NCBI GenBank assembly: GCA_021740785.1
Contig: JAIOZI010000016.1
Span: 1 to 64,000 of the forward strand
Reading direction: 5' to 3'
Length of the DNA: 64,000 nt
DNA from: Melioribacteraceae bacterium
Lineage (GTDB): Bacteria; Bacteroidota; Ignavibacteria; Ignavibacteriales; Melioribacteraceae
Within the stretch, counting starts at the first letter, position 1; every line of letters begins with the position of its first letter. Below the pieces are notes generated by a model, which was not told the DNA's origin, did not search any database, and saw only the letters and a list, made by a program, of their open reading frames with translations. Positions 15,205-24,820 of this stretch are shown here, one piece after another. Position numbers and translations under genes: made by a program.

Positions 15205-17892
15205 GTGACAAACAGAAAAACATTATGGCACACCTTATCTAGTGATGATACTCTAAAAACTTTAGACTCTTCTTCCGAAGGATTAACCTCAAAAGAGGTT
15301 GAAGAAAGAATACTACAATACGGGCGAAATGAAATTGAAACCAAGGAAAAGACACCCTGGTGGAAATTACTTCTAGATCAATTTATTGATTTACTGATAA
15401 TAATTTTGATCGTTGCAGCTGTGATTTCGGCTCTTATTGGTCAGATGGTAGAAGCTATTGCAATAATTATTATTGTTATTCTAGCCGGTGTTCTTGGTTT
15501 CATTCAGGAATTTCAGGCAGGTAAAGCGATTGAATCCCTTCAAAAAATGGCGGCGCCAAACGCAACTGCTTTAAGAAACGGTATTGAAACAATAATTCCC
15601 GCATCCGAGCTTGTTCCCGGTGATATAATCATTCTAGCAACAGGCGATAAAATTCCTGCTGATTCGAGAATTATTGAAGCAAAAAATTTGAAGATTGATG
15701 AAGCTGCCCTCACAGGTGAATCTCTCCCGGTAGAGAAAATTTCAAAATTAATTGATGATGATGAAGCTCCAATCGGAGACAGGGTAAATTTACTTTTCAA
15801 AGGCACCTCGGTTACTTACGGCAGAGGTAAAGCCGTTGTTGTATCAACCGGAATGGAAACCGAGCTTGGTAAAATAGCGAAGATGATTCAAACAACGGAA
15901 AATCGTAAAACTCCCCTGCAGGCAAATTTAGATGAACTCGGTAAGAAGATCGGAATTTTTGCTATAATTTTAGCTGCTTTGATGAGTGTTGTGGGAATTC
16001 TGCGCGGTTATGAATTTGTCGAGATGTTCGTCTGGGGCGTTGCTCTTGCTGTTGCCGTCATTCCCGAAGCGCTTCCGGCGGTTGTAACCATCAGTATTGC
16101 TCTCGGTGTAAGAAGGATGGTTAAACGAAAAGCATTAATTAGGAAACTTCCTGCGGTTGAAACTCTCGGTTCAACAAATATAATTTGTTCAGATAAAACC
16201 GGTACGCTCACACAAGATCAAATGACTATCAGAAAGATTTGGGTGAGCGATAAAATTTTTGATGTTTCAGGTTCCGGTTATTCACCTGATGGAGAATTTT
16301 CTCTTAACGGTTCGAGTCTCGACCCACAAAATGAAAAAGATTTGATGAAACTTTTGCAGATGGGAACTTTGTGCAACGATACCGTATTGAAAAAAGAAGA
16401 TGGTAAATGGGAAATTTTAGGCGACCCTACGGAAGGTTCAATTGCCGTCACTGCTAAAAAAGCAGGTATTAATATTGATGAATATAAAAATCAATTTCCG
16501 AGAATTGATGAGATTCCATTCTCCTCGGAGTCGAAACGTATGTCTACAATTCACGATATGGATGGAGGACGATACTCTTACAGTAAGGGAGCGCCCGAAG
16601 TAATAATTGAATCATGCAGCAAAGTAATTATAAATGAACAAGAAGTTGATTTCACCGATGAAATGAGAAATAAAGTTTTATTAAGTTCGGAACAAATGAG
16701 TACAGAAGCTCTTCGTGTTCTTGCATTGGGATATAAAAAAATCGGAAGTGATGAGAATGCATCACCCGATATTGAAAAGAATTTGGTCTTTGCCGGCTTA
16801 TTCGGAATGATCGATCCGCCGAGACCTGAAGTTCGGGATGCAATTAAATTATGTGAGCATGCAGGGATAAAACCGATAATGATTACCGGCGATCATCAAG
16901 TTACCGCTGTTGCAGTTGCTAAAGAACTCGGTATTATGAAGGGGGGAAAATCTATATCAGGTAGAGAATTGGAAAGAATGACCGATGAAGAACTTGATGT
17001 AATTTCCGAGACAACAGAAGTTTACGCCCGAATTTCTCCTGAACATAAAATGAGAATTGTTACCTCATTAATGAATAAAGGGAACATAGTTGCAATGACA
17101 GGCGACGGCGTGAATGATGCTCCGTCGTTAAAGAAAGCAGACATCGGTGTTGCAATGGGCATAAAAGGTACGGATGTTTCGCGTGAAGCTGCCGATATGA
17201 TTCTTACAGATGATAATTTCGCCTCAATTGTTTCAGCAATTGAAGAAGGAAGAAGTATTTTTGAGAATATTCGTAAGTATCTTGTTTATTTATTAAGCGG
17301 AAACCTTGGAACAATCATCGCAATGATTGTCGCTCTTTTTGCCGCTCTGCCTATCCCTTTGATTGCAGTTCAAATACTCTTCATTAATTTTCTGATGGAC
17401 GGATTAATTGCAATAGCGTTGGGAGTTGAGCCCTCGGAAGCAGGTATTATGGAAAAACAACCGCGTAAAGTAGAAGAAGGTATTCTAAATAAAAAAATGC
17501 TGACGATGATTTTAGGTATTGGTGTTTGGATCGGTATTGTTACAATTGCAATTTTTATATGGGCTTTGGAATCCGGGGCATCCGAGAAAGAAGCGGTAAC
17601 AATATTTTTCGTAACACTAATTTTAGCTCGCCTGTTTAATGGAATAAACTGCAGGTCGTTTGAACATTCCATTTTCCAGATGAATTTCTTAAGCAACAAA
17701 TCGTTGATTGGCGGAATAATTCTTTCACTGATATCAACATTCTTAGTCCTGCAAATACCTGTTCTAAAGAAAGCCTTCCACACGCTAATGCTGAGTGGTG
17801 CACAATGGCTTATAATGTTCGGTGTTGCATCATTAGTTTGGATAATGTTTGAGATTTGGAAGGCAATTACCCGGAAATCGGCTTCAGCTTAA
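15205..17892 (+). CDS. P-type Ca2+-transporting ATPase (P2A type)
   Basis: A cation pump of the inner membrane that moves Ca2+, perhaps Mn2+, outward using ATP. The 895 residues are full length. In order come the N-terminal cation-ATPase domain, TGES near 170 in the actuator domain, VIPEALPAVVT in helix 4 (about 285), the phosphorylation site DKTGTLT with Asp near 330, MITGDH, TGDGVNDAPSLKKAD near 632, and helix 6 INFLMDGLIAIALGVEP. The NxxMD pattern in helix 6 matches the single calcium site of PMR1/LMCA1-type pumps rather than Na/K pumps. It starts with GTG after AAGGAA. Its stop overlaps the stop of the convergent PLP enzyme by 4 bases. Confidence 0.94.
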   Translation: MTNRKTLWHTLSSDDTLKTLDSSSEGLTSKEVEERILQYGRNEIETKEKTPWWKLLLDQFIDLLIIILIVAAVISALIGQMVEAIAIIIIVILAGVLGFIQEFQAGKAIESLQKMAAPNATALRNGIETIIPASELVPGDIIILATGDKIPADSRIIEAKNLKIDEAALTGESLPVEKISKLIDDDEAPIGDRVNLLFKGTSVTYGRGKAVVVSTGMETELGKIAKMIQTTENRKTPLQANLDELGKKIGIFAIILAALMSVVGILRGYEFVEMFVWGVALAVAVIPEALPAVVTISIALGVRRMVKRKALIRKLPAVETLGSTNIICSDKTGTLTQDQMTIRKIWVSDKIFDVSGSGYSPDGEFSLNGSSLDPQNEKDLMKLLQMGTLCNDTVLKKEDGKWEILGDPTEGSIAVTAKKAGINIDEYKNQFPRIDEIPFSSESKRMSTIHDMDGGRYSYSKGAPEVIIESCSKVIINEQEVDFTDEMRNKVLLSSEQMSTEALRVLALGYKKIGSDENASPDIEKNLVFAGLFGMIDPPRPEVRDAIKLCEHAGIKPIMITGDHQVTAVAVAKELGIMKGGKSISGRELERMTDEELDVISETTEVYARISPEHKMRIVTSLMNKGNIVAMTGDGVNDAPSLKKADIGVAMGIKGTDVSREAADMILTDDNFASIVSAIEEGRSIFENIRKYLVYLLSGNLGTIIAMIVALFAALPIPLIAVQILFINFLMDGLIAIALGVEPSEAGIMEKQPRKVEEGILNKKMLTMILGIGVWIGIVTIAIFIWALESGASEKEAVTIFFVTLILARLFNGINCRSFEHSIFQMNFLSNKSLIGGIILSLISTFLVLQIPVLKKAFHTLMLSGAQWLIMFGVASLVWIMFEIWKAITRKSASA

Positions 17893-19028
17893 ATATATTT
17901 TTTCATTGTTTGTATAAGTCGATCAAGCTCAGAATAATTACTATAAAAATGGGGAGAGATTCGGATTCTCCCCTCTCTTAATTCAACACTTATTTTTTCC
18001 CGGTTTAATTGGCTGATTAACTCCGTTCCGTTTGCACATTCAACGGTTACGATGGCAGATAATCTATCTTCTGTTTGATTTAATAACAGCGGTTTCAAAC
18101 CAATATTACTCAACTCGTTAAACAAGTAATTTGTATGGTCGAGATTTATTCGTTCAATTTCTTCAATACCTGTATCAATAAATAAATCCAAAGATGCATC
18201 AAATGCTGCTATCCCGATTCCATTCATTGTGCCGGTTTGGAAACGTGAAGCATCATCTTTCAAATTGAGATTGTAATCCAGCATATTCCATTCATCAACG
18301 ACGGATGCCCATCCGACATTCCGCACATTAATCTTTTCTTGAAGTTCCTCGCTTAGTATAAAATAAGATGTTCCCTGCAGAGCCATAAACCATTTTTGTG
18401 ATCCGCCGATAATAAAATCAATGCCCGCCTTTTGAAGATCGAGATTAACTTCACCTGCTCCCTGTATAACATCAACCATAAAAATGATATTGTGCTGTTT
18501 ACATATTTCGGATAATTTTTTTATATCAGCCCTGTAACCGGAAGTAAACTGCACCATACTGATTGATATTAATTTTGTTGCCGGAGTTATCAATTTTTCA
18601 TATTCATCAATTTCAATAATGCCGTTATCAGACTTGGCAAATTTAACTTCGACGCCTTTTTTTTCTAAATTTAAGAATGGATAAACGTTCGAAGGAAATT
18701 CCATATCATTAATTATCACTTCGTCACCGGAATGCCAATCGAGACCGTTTACTAACAAAGAAATTCCATCTGCGATATTGCTAATCCATGCAATTCTGCC
18801 GGCATCTGCGTTAAATAATTTTCCTAATTTTTCTTTTGCACTTTTCTCATACATCAAGATCGATTCGTAATTTTTAATGCTTGTTTCACTTCGCTGATAT
18901 ACATATTCATCAATACGTTTTCGTACATTATTTGATAACGGTCCAATAGTCGCATGGTTTAGATAGGTCAATCCATTTTTTATATGACTGAATTGATCCC
19001 GTATGCCGTTAAGTTTTTCATCTTTCAT
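17889..19028 (-). CDS. Class V aminotransferase-fold PLP enzyme
   Basis: A PLP enzyme of the aminotransferase class V / cysteine desulfurase-like group, 379 residues. The start LTYLNHATIGPLS matches the family N-terminal strand. MVDVIQGAGEVNLDL holds the PLP-ring Asp and Gln, and the Schiff-base lysine is in GGSQKWF near residue 210. GTMNGIGIAAFDASL closes the large domain. There is no active-site cysteine loop typical of NifS/IscS that I can place, so desulfurase activity should not be assumed. It follows the TPR gene by 20 bases and is probably co-transcribed with it. Confidence 0.85.
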   Translation of the reverse strand: MKDEKLNGIRDQFSHIKNGLTYLNHATIGPLSNNVRKRIDEYVYQRSETSIKNYESILMYEKSAKEKLGKLFNADAGRIAWISNIADGISLLVNGLDWHSGDEVIINDMEFPSNVYPFLNLEKKGVEVKFAKSDNGIIEIDEYEKLITPATKLISISMVQFTSGYRADIKKLSEICKQHNIIFMVDVIQGAGEVNLDLQKAGIDFIIGGSQKWFMALQGTSYFILSEELQEKINVRNVGWASVVDEWNMLDYNLNLKDDASRFQTGTMNGIGIAAFDASLDLFIDTGIEEIERINLDHTNYLFNELSNIGLKPLLLNQTEDRLSAIVTVECANGTELISQLNREKISVELREGRIRISPHFYSNYSELDRLIQTMKKYI

Positions 19029-19048
19029 AATTTTTACTTCTGCGATTG

Positions 19049-20485
19049 TTATAAATTGTATTTTACACTTAAATCACGAACACTGAATTCCAACCGGTCG
19101 TAATCGTTTTCTTCAATCTCATCAATCAAATTTTCAACATCATTCTCAGCCACATCGGAAATTTTATAAATGTGGATCAAATATTTATAACTGTCATAAC
19201 TAAAAGCTTCCGGAAAACTTCTAATTGCTTCCTTAAAATATTTTTGTGCACCGGAATAATTTCTTTGCCTGTAATTATATTCACCGAGATGAAAGTTGTA
19301 AAATGCTTGATAATATTTATCTTCAACATCCTGATATGATTTAACAAAATCCTTTACATCGTCTTCATTATTTAATCCGACATCCATTTTAAATTTTATC
19401 ATCTCTTTGGTTAAACTCATATCCTCAAACATCCTATCTGCAGCAATAATATTTCTCTCACTAAGATCCTTCATGGCTTTTTTCGCCTCTTCAATTTCAT
19501 TCAGCAAAAAGTGATTTTTAAACTTCTGCATTTTTGCATTTTCAAGCAGCCATCTCCACATTCCGGCATCTTCGTTTAACACTGTCTTTAACATTTCATT
19601 AGATTTAACATATTCACCAACGGCACCGTAATATGAAGCCTTTACATACGGATAAATATTTCCGAGTGAATCGTTTTCAATAATTTGTTTTACCTTTTGG
19701 AGATCATTTAACTCTAACAAAGTCCGGCAATACCAATTAACGAAATGCAGGTTCCCGGGATAGAGTTTATACATCTGTTCAAAGTAAGGAAGCGAATCAA
19801 ACTCATTACTTTCCATTCTGTCGTAAGTTTCAGCTAATAACATTATTGCAATCGGTTTTGTCAGCACACCATCATCGGCGGCTCTTTTCAGATACTTCAA
19901 TCCTTCTGCCCTGTCACCGGAAAAGCCAAGAATTGCGGCGACAAATCCGATGAAACCGCCAAGTCTATCCGCATAATAATTAAGCATGCCGGGAAGAAGA
20001 TAGGCGTCATTATAATCCGGGTGCAGTTCGATTATCTCTTCCATCATATTTCGCCCTGTTTTGCCATTACTGAATGCAGCCATCCATGATCCGTCGACGC
20101 CGTAAAATCTTCCAAGAAATCCGTGAATGCTCCCCAAATAAAATTTTTCATCAACCGTTAAATCACGATCTTCATATTTATCAATTAAATTCTCCGCATA
20201 TTTAATCAGCATTTTTTGAAGCGAATCTTTGACAGTATCCTTTTTATCCATCGGCGCTTCATCGCGAAGTTTTGTATTCTTTACAAGCCCGACATTCATA
20301 AATAGATAATGATATTTTAAATTATCAGGATCTTCTTTCAGAAATTTATCAATTAGTGTTTCAGCCTCATCTAGTTGATAATTATATATCATATTCAAAA
20401 TCTTATGATCAACAGGTTTCAAATCCGGTCCACCGGAAGCAAATACGGAAAGATTTAATATGAATAAGAACAAAATGTATTTCAT
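19049..20485 (-). CDS. Exported TPR-repeat protein
   Basis: 478 residues starting with a signal peptide (YILFLFILNLSVFASGG). Successive 34-residue-like helical pairs run through the sequence. Examples are the N-terminal LDEAETLIDKFLKEDPDNLKYHYLF and the C-terminal FHLGEYNYRQRNYSGAQKYFKEAI segments, here only pointed to by their ends near residues 35-60 and 395-420. A glycine-rich hydrophobic stretch (LGGFIGFVAAILGFSG) sits mid-protein near 175. The role is unknown, probably a periplasmic scaffold or a peptide-binding protein. A TAnnTTTG box lies 46 bases upstream of the start. Confidence 0.75.
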   Translation of the reverse strand: MKYILFLFILNLSVFASGGPDLKPVDHKILNMIYNYQLDEAETLIDKFLKEDPDNLKYHYLFMNVGLVKNTKLRDEAPMDKKDTVKDSLQKMLIKYAENLIDKYEDRDLTVDEKFYLGSIHGFLGRFYGVDGSWMAAFSNGKTGRNMMEEIIELHPDYNDAYLLPGMLNYYADRLGGFIGFVAAILGFSGDRAEGLKYLKRAADDGVLTKPIAIMLLAETYDRMESNEFDSLPYFEQMYKLYPGNLHFVNWYCRTLLELNDLQKVKQIIENDSLGNIYPYVKASYYGAVGEYVKSNEMLKTVLNEDAGMWRWLLENAKMQKFKNHFLLNEIEEAKKAMKDLSERNIIAADRMFEDMSLTKEMIKFKMDVGLNNEDDVKDFVKSYQDVEDKYYQAFYNFHLGEYNYRQRNYSGAQKYFKEAIRSFPEAFSYDSYKYLIHIYKISDVAENDVENLIDEIEENDYDRLEFSVRDLSVKYNL

Positions 20486-20530
20486 TGTTTTCTACTTGAT
20501 GTTAGTGGATTTACATTAGAGCAAGTTTAG

Positions 20531-20538
20531 CAAAAATA
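20531..20538 (-). promoter_or_regulatory. -7 type promoter box for the TPR gene
   Basis: The minus strand reads TATTTTTG, an exact match to the Bacteroidota TAnnTTTG box, 46 bases before the ATG. No clear TTG lies at the expected -33 spacing, so the call rests on the -7 box and its position. Confidence 0.4.
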
Positions 20539-20596
20539 CTTTTCATTTAATAGGGAATTTGAACTCCGACTAAATTACAATTTTCGATTATCAGTT

Positions 20597-20604
20597 TACC
20601 TTTG
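20597..20604 (+). promoter_or_regulatory. -7 type promoter box for the repeat surface protein gene
   Basis: TACCTTTG matches TAnnTTTG exactly, 62 bases before the ATG of the divergent gene. Together with the minus-strand box 60 bases away it makes a consistent divergent promoter region. The -33 element is not obvious. Confidence 0.45.
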
Positions 20605-20666
20605 TAACCATTACCGCTTTTAGTTCGTCTAACATTCATAAATTAAATATTTCTCGGGGAAAAAGA

Positions 20667-21809
20667 ATGATTAGAAAATTCACACTGCTTTTACTTGCCT
20701 TCCTTACTACAAATATTATGGCTCAGCTTGATTTTGATTTTGATGATGAACCTATTGAATGTACACATTCCAGCCTGGATATTCCAATTAGCGGTGCCGG
20801 TTTGAGTTTCGGTAATTCTCAAAACCACAACGGAATAAGATTCAACCTAACCGATTGCGATGTTGGCACAATAAACGGAATTAATTTTACATTTTGGAAA
20901 CCGGATAGAAATCCGAATGCAGTAATTAACGGATTGGCTTTAGGCGTTGCTCCACACGCAGCTAATATAAACGGAATCTCTTTCGGTATTGCCGGTGTGA
21001 TCGGGGAGAAAAACTTGAACGGAATTAATATCGGGGGACTCGCTGTTGTTGCCGGCGGTTCTATGACGGGTATTAACATCGGCGGACTTGCTGTTGTTGC
21101 AGAGGGAAATTCGGGATTCTTAAATGTCGGCGGATTGGCAGTAGTTGCCGAAGGTAATCTTACCGGATTTAATTTTGCATCGTTAGCATCTGTATCGAAT
21201 GGAAATCTTACAGGATTAAATTTCGGCGGACTTGCGCTTGTAACCGAAGGCAGTATGACTGGTATTAATTTCGGCGGACTCGCCCTGGTTAGTGAAGGGA
21301 ATAAAACGGGAATTAATATCGGTGGATTAGCTAATGTATCCGAAGGTTCAGTTACCGGAATTAACATTTCAGGTCTTGCAACGGTTGCACAGGAAAACAT
21401 AACGGGATTGAATTGCGGCGGATTAGCTTTAGTTTCTGAAAGATCAATTACCGGAATTAATTTCGGCGGATTGGCATCGGTTGCGGAAGATGAAATTGTC
21501 GGTATTAATTTTACCTTAGGAAAGGCTGTCGGCGAGCAGGCAATTTCGGGATTTAACTTTGCCGGTTATAAAACCGAAACAGAGGATTTTACAGGAATAA
21601 ATATATCCGCCACTTGGTCAGAGATAGATGATATGACAGGAATTTCGGTTGCATCCTTTAACAAAATTGAAAAAAGAATGACAGGAATTTCAATTGGTAT
21701 TTTGAATATCGCAGAGGTTTTGAAAGGCATTCAAATTGGTCTAATAAATATTGCAAACAATAACCCGGTTCCGTTTAAAGTACTGCCGGTTATCAATGCG
21801 AACTTCTAA
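20667..21809 (+). CDS. Exported 16-residue-repeat protein (LA_2272-like surface repeat)
   Basis: 380 residues with a signal peptide (to TNIMAQ), an acidic linker DFDFDDE, and about 15 tandem units of 16 residues. Each unit is built as GINxGGLAxVxEGxxT, so glycine/asparagine turns and small hydrophobics recur regularly, which suggests a solenoid or beta-helix. The last units degrade to GISIGILNIAEVLK and GIQIGLINIANNNP, followed by VPFKVLPVINANF. The ending and repeat style resemble the LA_2272 surface-repeat proteins. At DNA level the unit is 48 bp with silent variation. No catalytic motif is present. It has its own promoter, divergent from the TPR gene. Confidence 0.8.
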   Translation: MIRKFTLLLLAFLTTNIMAQLDFDFDDEPIECTHSSLDIPISGAGLSFGNSQNHNGIRFNLTDCDVGTINGINFTFWKPDRNPNAVINGLALGVAPHAANINGISFGIAGVIGEKNLNGINIGGLAVVAGGSMTGINIGGLAVVAEGNSGFLNVGGLAVVAEGNLTGFNFASLASVSNGNLTGLNFGGLALVTEGSMTGINFGGLALVSEGNKTGINIGGLANVSEGSVTGINISGLATVAQENITGLNCGGLALVSERSITGINFGGLASVAEDEIVGINFTLGKAVGEQAISGFNFAGYKTETEDFTGINISATWSEIDDMTGISVASFNKIEKRMTGISIGILNIAEVLKGIQIGLINIANNNPVPFKVLPVINANF

Positions 21810-22321
21810 TCAGTAGAGATTGTCTCAAAGGACATTTGGTAACACAAAAAAGAACTGACTGTTAAATAACCTCTTAAAGAAGAAGTATACCGGGCTTGCT
21901 CAATGTAGCAGGATGTTGCAGAAAAATAATATTGTTATTCTTAATGAAGTATCCGTATAACTCCTATGGAGAAGAATCTCATTTTTGTTCCTTTAAGATT
22001 CTTCGCTCCAATAGAGGAAGCTCAGAACAACAAACTGTGGTCTTCTGTATCACTCTGGGTAGAAAGGTATTCCGACACTTTTCTTCGAATGCAAATGTGC
22101 AGAGCAATTCTGATATTTAGAGAACCAAAATTTCGGGACAATTTCTTTTCTTATTTAAAATTTTTCTTTATTATCTCATTCTTTTAATTTAGTTTTACTC
22201 AGGTTGACCGTCTATATACCTTGGGCTAAAGAGCCGGTGTTAAAATGTTAAATGTAAAGCCCGTCTCCATAAGCGGTCAACTTGAGTAGTTTTAATAAAA
22301 AACATGGGATAATTATAGAAT
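21810..22321. other. 512-base gap with hairpin and inverted-repeat remnants
   Basis: Two overlapping short frames here (from 21896 and 21966) have no ribosome binding site and no protein-like composition, so I do not call genes. A hairpin pairs GAAGAATCT (21971-21979) with AGATTCTTC (21996-22004), extended by GGAG and CTCC. A second element with 13-bp arms lies at 22198-22286 and is listed separately. Nothing else is recognisable. Confidence 0.5.
22198..22286. repeat. Inverted-repeat-bounded element, 89 bp
   Basis: CTCAGGTTGACCG (22198-22210) and CGGTCAACTTGAG (22274-22286) are inverted with one mismatch in 13. They enclose 63 bases that contain GGGCTAAAGAGCC-like and AAAGCCCG segments able to pair. 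It lies just upstream of the sugar isomerase-like gene and could be a folded leader RNA or a small mobile remnant. Confidence 0.45.
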
Positions 22322-23578
22322 ATGATTGGTTTGTTCGTTTTCCATTCTCCGTTAGATAATCGTGAAGTAATTATAGATCATGTTTCACCGTTTTATTCAA
22401 AGCTACCGGAGAACAGGTATAAACTTCTTGGTTACTATGATAATAATGCCGCACTTAATAAAGAGCTCAAAAAAATCCATTCAGATTTTGCCGGATATAT
22501 TATTCTACCGGCAACAGGCGGGACGGAAGTATTAATAAAAACATTATATGATAAAATTAAAGCTCCTAGTTTGATTTGTGCAATCCCGACAAAAAATTCA
22601 CTCGCCTCCTCTCTTGAAGCTTATGCTGTAGTTAAAGATAATCATCCATCCAGATTAATTTATACCGCAAATCCGGATGATGCAAAACATCAGGTAGAAA
22701 GATTTATTCATGCTGCCGAAGCTTTGCTTAAGATAAATAATATGACAATGGGAGTAATCGGGGAACCATCGGATTGGCTGTTGACATCCAAAGTGAATCA
22801 TTTCCCGGGAAATTTTAAAACAAAAATTTCATATATCGACACAAAAGAATTGATCGATGAAGTTGGAAATATCGAACAGAATCACATACCGGAAACCGCG
22901 GAAGAAATAAAATCTGCATACGGAGAAGTAAAAGTCAAAGATAATGCAATACACAGCGCGGTTAAAGTCCACAGAGCAATTAAAAATCTAATTCAAAAAA
23001 ATAAACTTGACACTGTTACCATTCGCTGCTTCGATTTATTGAAATATAAAATCACTTCATGTTTAGCCGTCAGCATGTTGAATGATGAAAAAATTGTAGC
23101 CGGTTGTGAGTCAGATCTTCAGAGCACATTTACAATGATGGTTATAAATGCCTTATTCGATGAGGCGGTATGGATGGCAAATCCTTCCGAAATTGATTTA
23201 GAAAACAACAGCATTACTCTTGCACATTGTACAATTCCTTCGATAATGCTTACAGGAAAAGAGGATGCATCAATTACAACACACATGGAATCGGGATTGA
23301 GTTGTGCAATTCAAGGTCAATTACGCAACGAAAAAGTAACGATTTTAAGAATCGGTGGAAGACTGGATAAAATCCTTGTCGCTAAAGGAGAAATAATACC
23401 AATAGAAGAACACAATCCGAGCTTTTGTAGAACCCAGGCAAAAATCAGTATATCAGGCGATCTTAAAACATGGATAAGCAAATCACTCGGGAATCATCAA
23501 ATTTTGGTTTATGGCGATCGTACCGAGTTGATTAAAGAGTTTTGTGAAATAGCAGGTATCGAAACAATTTTTATATAA
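22322..23578 (+). CDS. L-fucose/L-arabinose isomerase-like protein
   Basis: 418 residues with the fold order of the fucose/arabinose isomerase superfamily: an N-terminal Rossmann-like part that reads YIILPATGGTEVLIKTLYD near 60, a middle part, and a C-terminal domain with LAHCTIPSIML, TTHMESGLSCAIQGQLRNEKVT split around 320, and IEEHNPSFCRTQAKI. Members annotated as sugar isomerases carry an acidic pair and His in these places, but I cannot confirm all metal ligands, so activity is uncertain. It is preceded by the 22198 inverted-repeat element and followed 95 bases later by a VOC gene. No sugar transporter is nearby. Confidence 0.7.
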   Translation: MIGLFVFHSPLDNREVIIDHVSPFYSKLPENRYKLLGYYDNNAALNKELKKIHSDFAGYIILPATGGTEVLIKTLYDKIKAPSLICAIPTKNSLASSLEAYAVVKDNHPSRLIYTANPDDAKHQVERFIHAAEALLKINNMTMGVIGEPSDWLLTSKVNHFPGNFKTKISYIDTKELIDEVGNIEQNHIPETAEEIKSAYGEVKVKDNAIHSAVKVHRAIKNLIQKNKLDTVTIRCFDLLKYKITSCLAVSMLNDEKIVAGCESDLQSTFTMMVINALFDEAVWMANPSEIDLENNSITLAHCTIPSIMLTGKEDASITTHMESGLSCAIQGQLRNEKVTILRIGGRLDKILVAKGEIIPIEEHNPSFCRTQAKISISGDLKTWISKSLGNHQILVYGDRTELIKEFCEIAGIETIFI

Positions 23579-23673
23579 CTTGTTGTTTTCGAAATCTTTG
23601 GCAATATTAACAACGATTATTGAGACAAGTCGTCTTAATATAGTATTTCAATTAAATAATCAAGGAGTCAATC

Positions 23674-24042
23674 ATGGCAAATGTAATAAACTGGTTTGAA
23701 ATTCCGGCATCAGATTTTAATAGAGCAGTTAAATTTTATACCGAAGTTATCGGCGGTGAATTTTATAAAGAAGAAATGATGGGAATAAAAATGGCATTCT
23801 TCCCGATGGAAGGCGAGGGAGTCGGCGGAGCCATATGTGCCGGAGAGGGCTTTACACCTTCGTCCGAAGGTACAAAAGTTTATTTAAACGGGGGCGAAGA
23901 TTTATCGAATGCACTAGGTAAAGTAGAAAAAGCCGGTGGTAAAATTATTATGCCTAAAACTCTAATCCGTGAAGATATAGGCTATATGGCATTTTTTGTC
24001 GACACCGAAGGAAATACAGTAGCACTTCATTCTATGAAATAA
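23674..24042 (+). CDS. VOC-family (glyoxalase-like) protein
   Basis: A 122-residue vicinal-oxygen-chelate protein with one pair of beta-alpha-beta-beta-beta modules. The first module starts INWFEIPASDFNRAVKFYTEV, and the second holds ALGKVEKAGGKIIMPKT and ends DTEGNTVALHSMK. This subgroup is close to the so-called lactoylglutathione lyase-like or PhnB-type proteins of unknown substrate. AAGGAG precedes ATG by 7 bases. It lies 19 bases upstream of the DUF2461 gene and is probably co-transcribed with it. Confidence 0.85.
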   Translation: MANVINWFEIPASDFNRAVKFYTEVIGGEFYKEEMMGIKMAFFPMEGEGVGGAICAGEGFTPSSEGTKVYLNGGEDLSNALGKVEKAGGKIIMPKTLIREDIGYMAFFVDTEGNTVALHSMK

Positions 24043-24061
24043 AAGTAAGGTTTAATAAATC

Positions 24062-24727
24062 ATGTCACACTTCAGCAAAGATTTTATAGAATTCTTCAAT
24101 GACCTGGAAAGGAATAATAACCGGGAATGGTTTAATGAAAACAAGGAGAGATATAAAAACTCTGTTCAGCAGCCATTTGAAGATTTCATTCAAGACATTC
24201 TAATTCGCATTCAACATGATGACCCGCTAATAACTTCCACTCCAAAAGAATGCATTTTTAGAATTTACCGTGATGTTAGATTTAGTAAAAACAAGGAACC
24301 GTATAAGACACATGCTTCGGCAATTATTTCGCCGGGTGGAAGAGGAGATTTCACAACTCCAGGCTATTACTTTGAGTTTAGCAATCATGCAGTAAAATTT
24401 TACGGCGGAGCCCATTTTTTAGAAAAAGATCAATTGCAGCGACTGCGGGAATTTATTGTTCAAAATCTTTCGGAATTTCAGAATTTAATTAAGGAAAAAG
24501 AATTCAAAAAGAGATTCGGCGAAATTCAAGGTGAAAAACATAAAAGACTGCCGAAAGAATTTAAAGATTTGGCTGAGTCATTCCCTTTGATTGCAAATAA
24601 ACAATTCTATGTTTTTGCAAAACTTCCATGCGAGAAAATTATTTCCAGGAACTTTACTGAATTAATTATGAAACATTATTATGCCGTGAAGCCATTTATA
24701 TTATTTTTCAGGAAGGCTTTGGCATAA
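24062..24727 (+). CDS. DUF2461 domain protein
   Basis: 221 residues matching DUF2461 (TIGR02453). The signature elements are FFNDLERNNNREWFNENK at the start, then FRIYRDVRFSKNKEPYKTH near 65 and the GGAHF loop near 117. The family has no proven function. It forms a two-gene unit with the VOC gene and is followed by a bidirectional terminator that separates it from the convergent OPT transporter. Confidence 0.88.
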   Translation: MSHFSKDFIEFFNDLERNNNREWFNENKERYKNSVQQPFEDFIQDILIRIQHDDPLITSTPKECIFRIYRDVRFSKNKEPYKTHASAIISPGGRGDFTTPGYYFEFSNHAVKFYGGAHFLEKDQLQRLREFIVQNLSEFQNLIKEKEFKKRFGEIQGEKHKRLPKEFKDLAESFPLIANKQFYVFAKLPCEKIISRNFTELIMKHYYAVKPFILFFRKALA

Positions 24728-24820
24728 TTTGATTATTGGTTATGCAGTTATGTTGAAATAGATAATTACCACTGATAATATAAATTAAACAGTGAGAATT
24801 ATTTGATAAACTTCAAAAAA

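Noticed and set aside
20819-21400. 193-codon minus-strand frame with regular repeats
   Set aside because: Its repeats are only the antisense image of the 48-bp units of the surface repeat gene.
21896-22187. Two overlapping short frames after the repeat surface protein
   Set aside because: No ribosome binding site, protein-unlike composition, and they cover a hairpin region.
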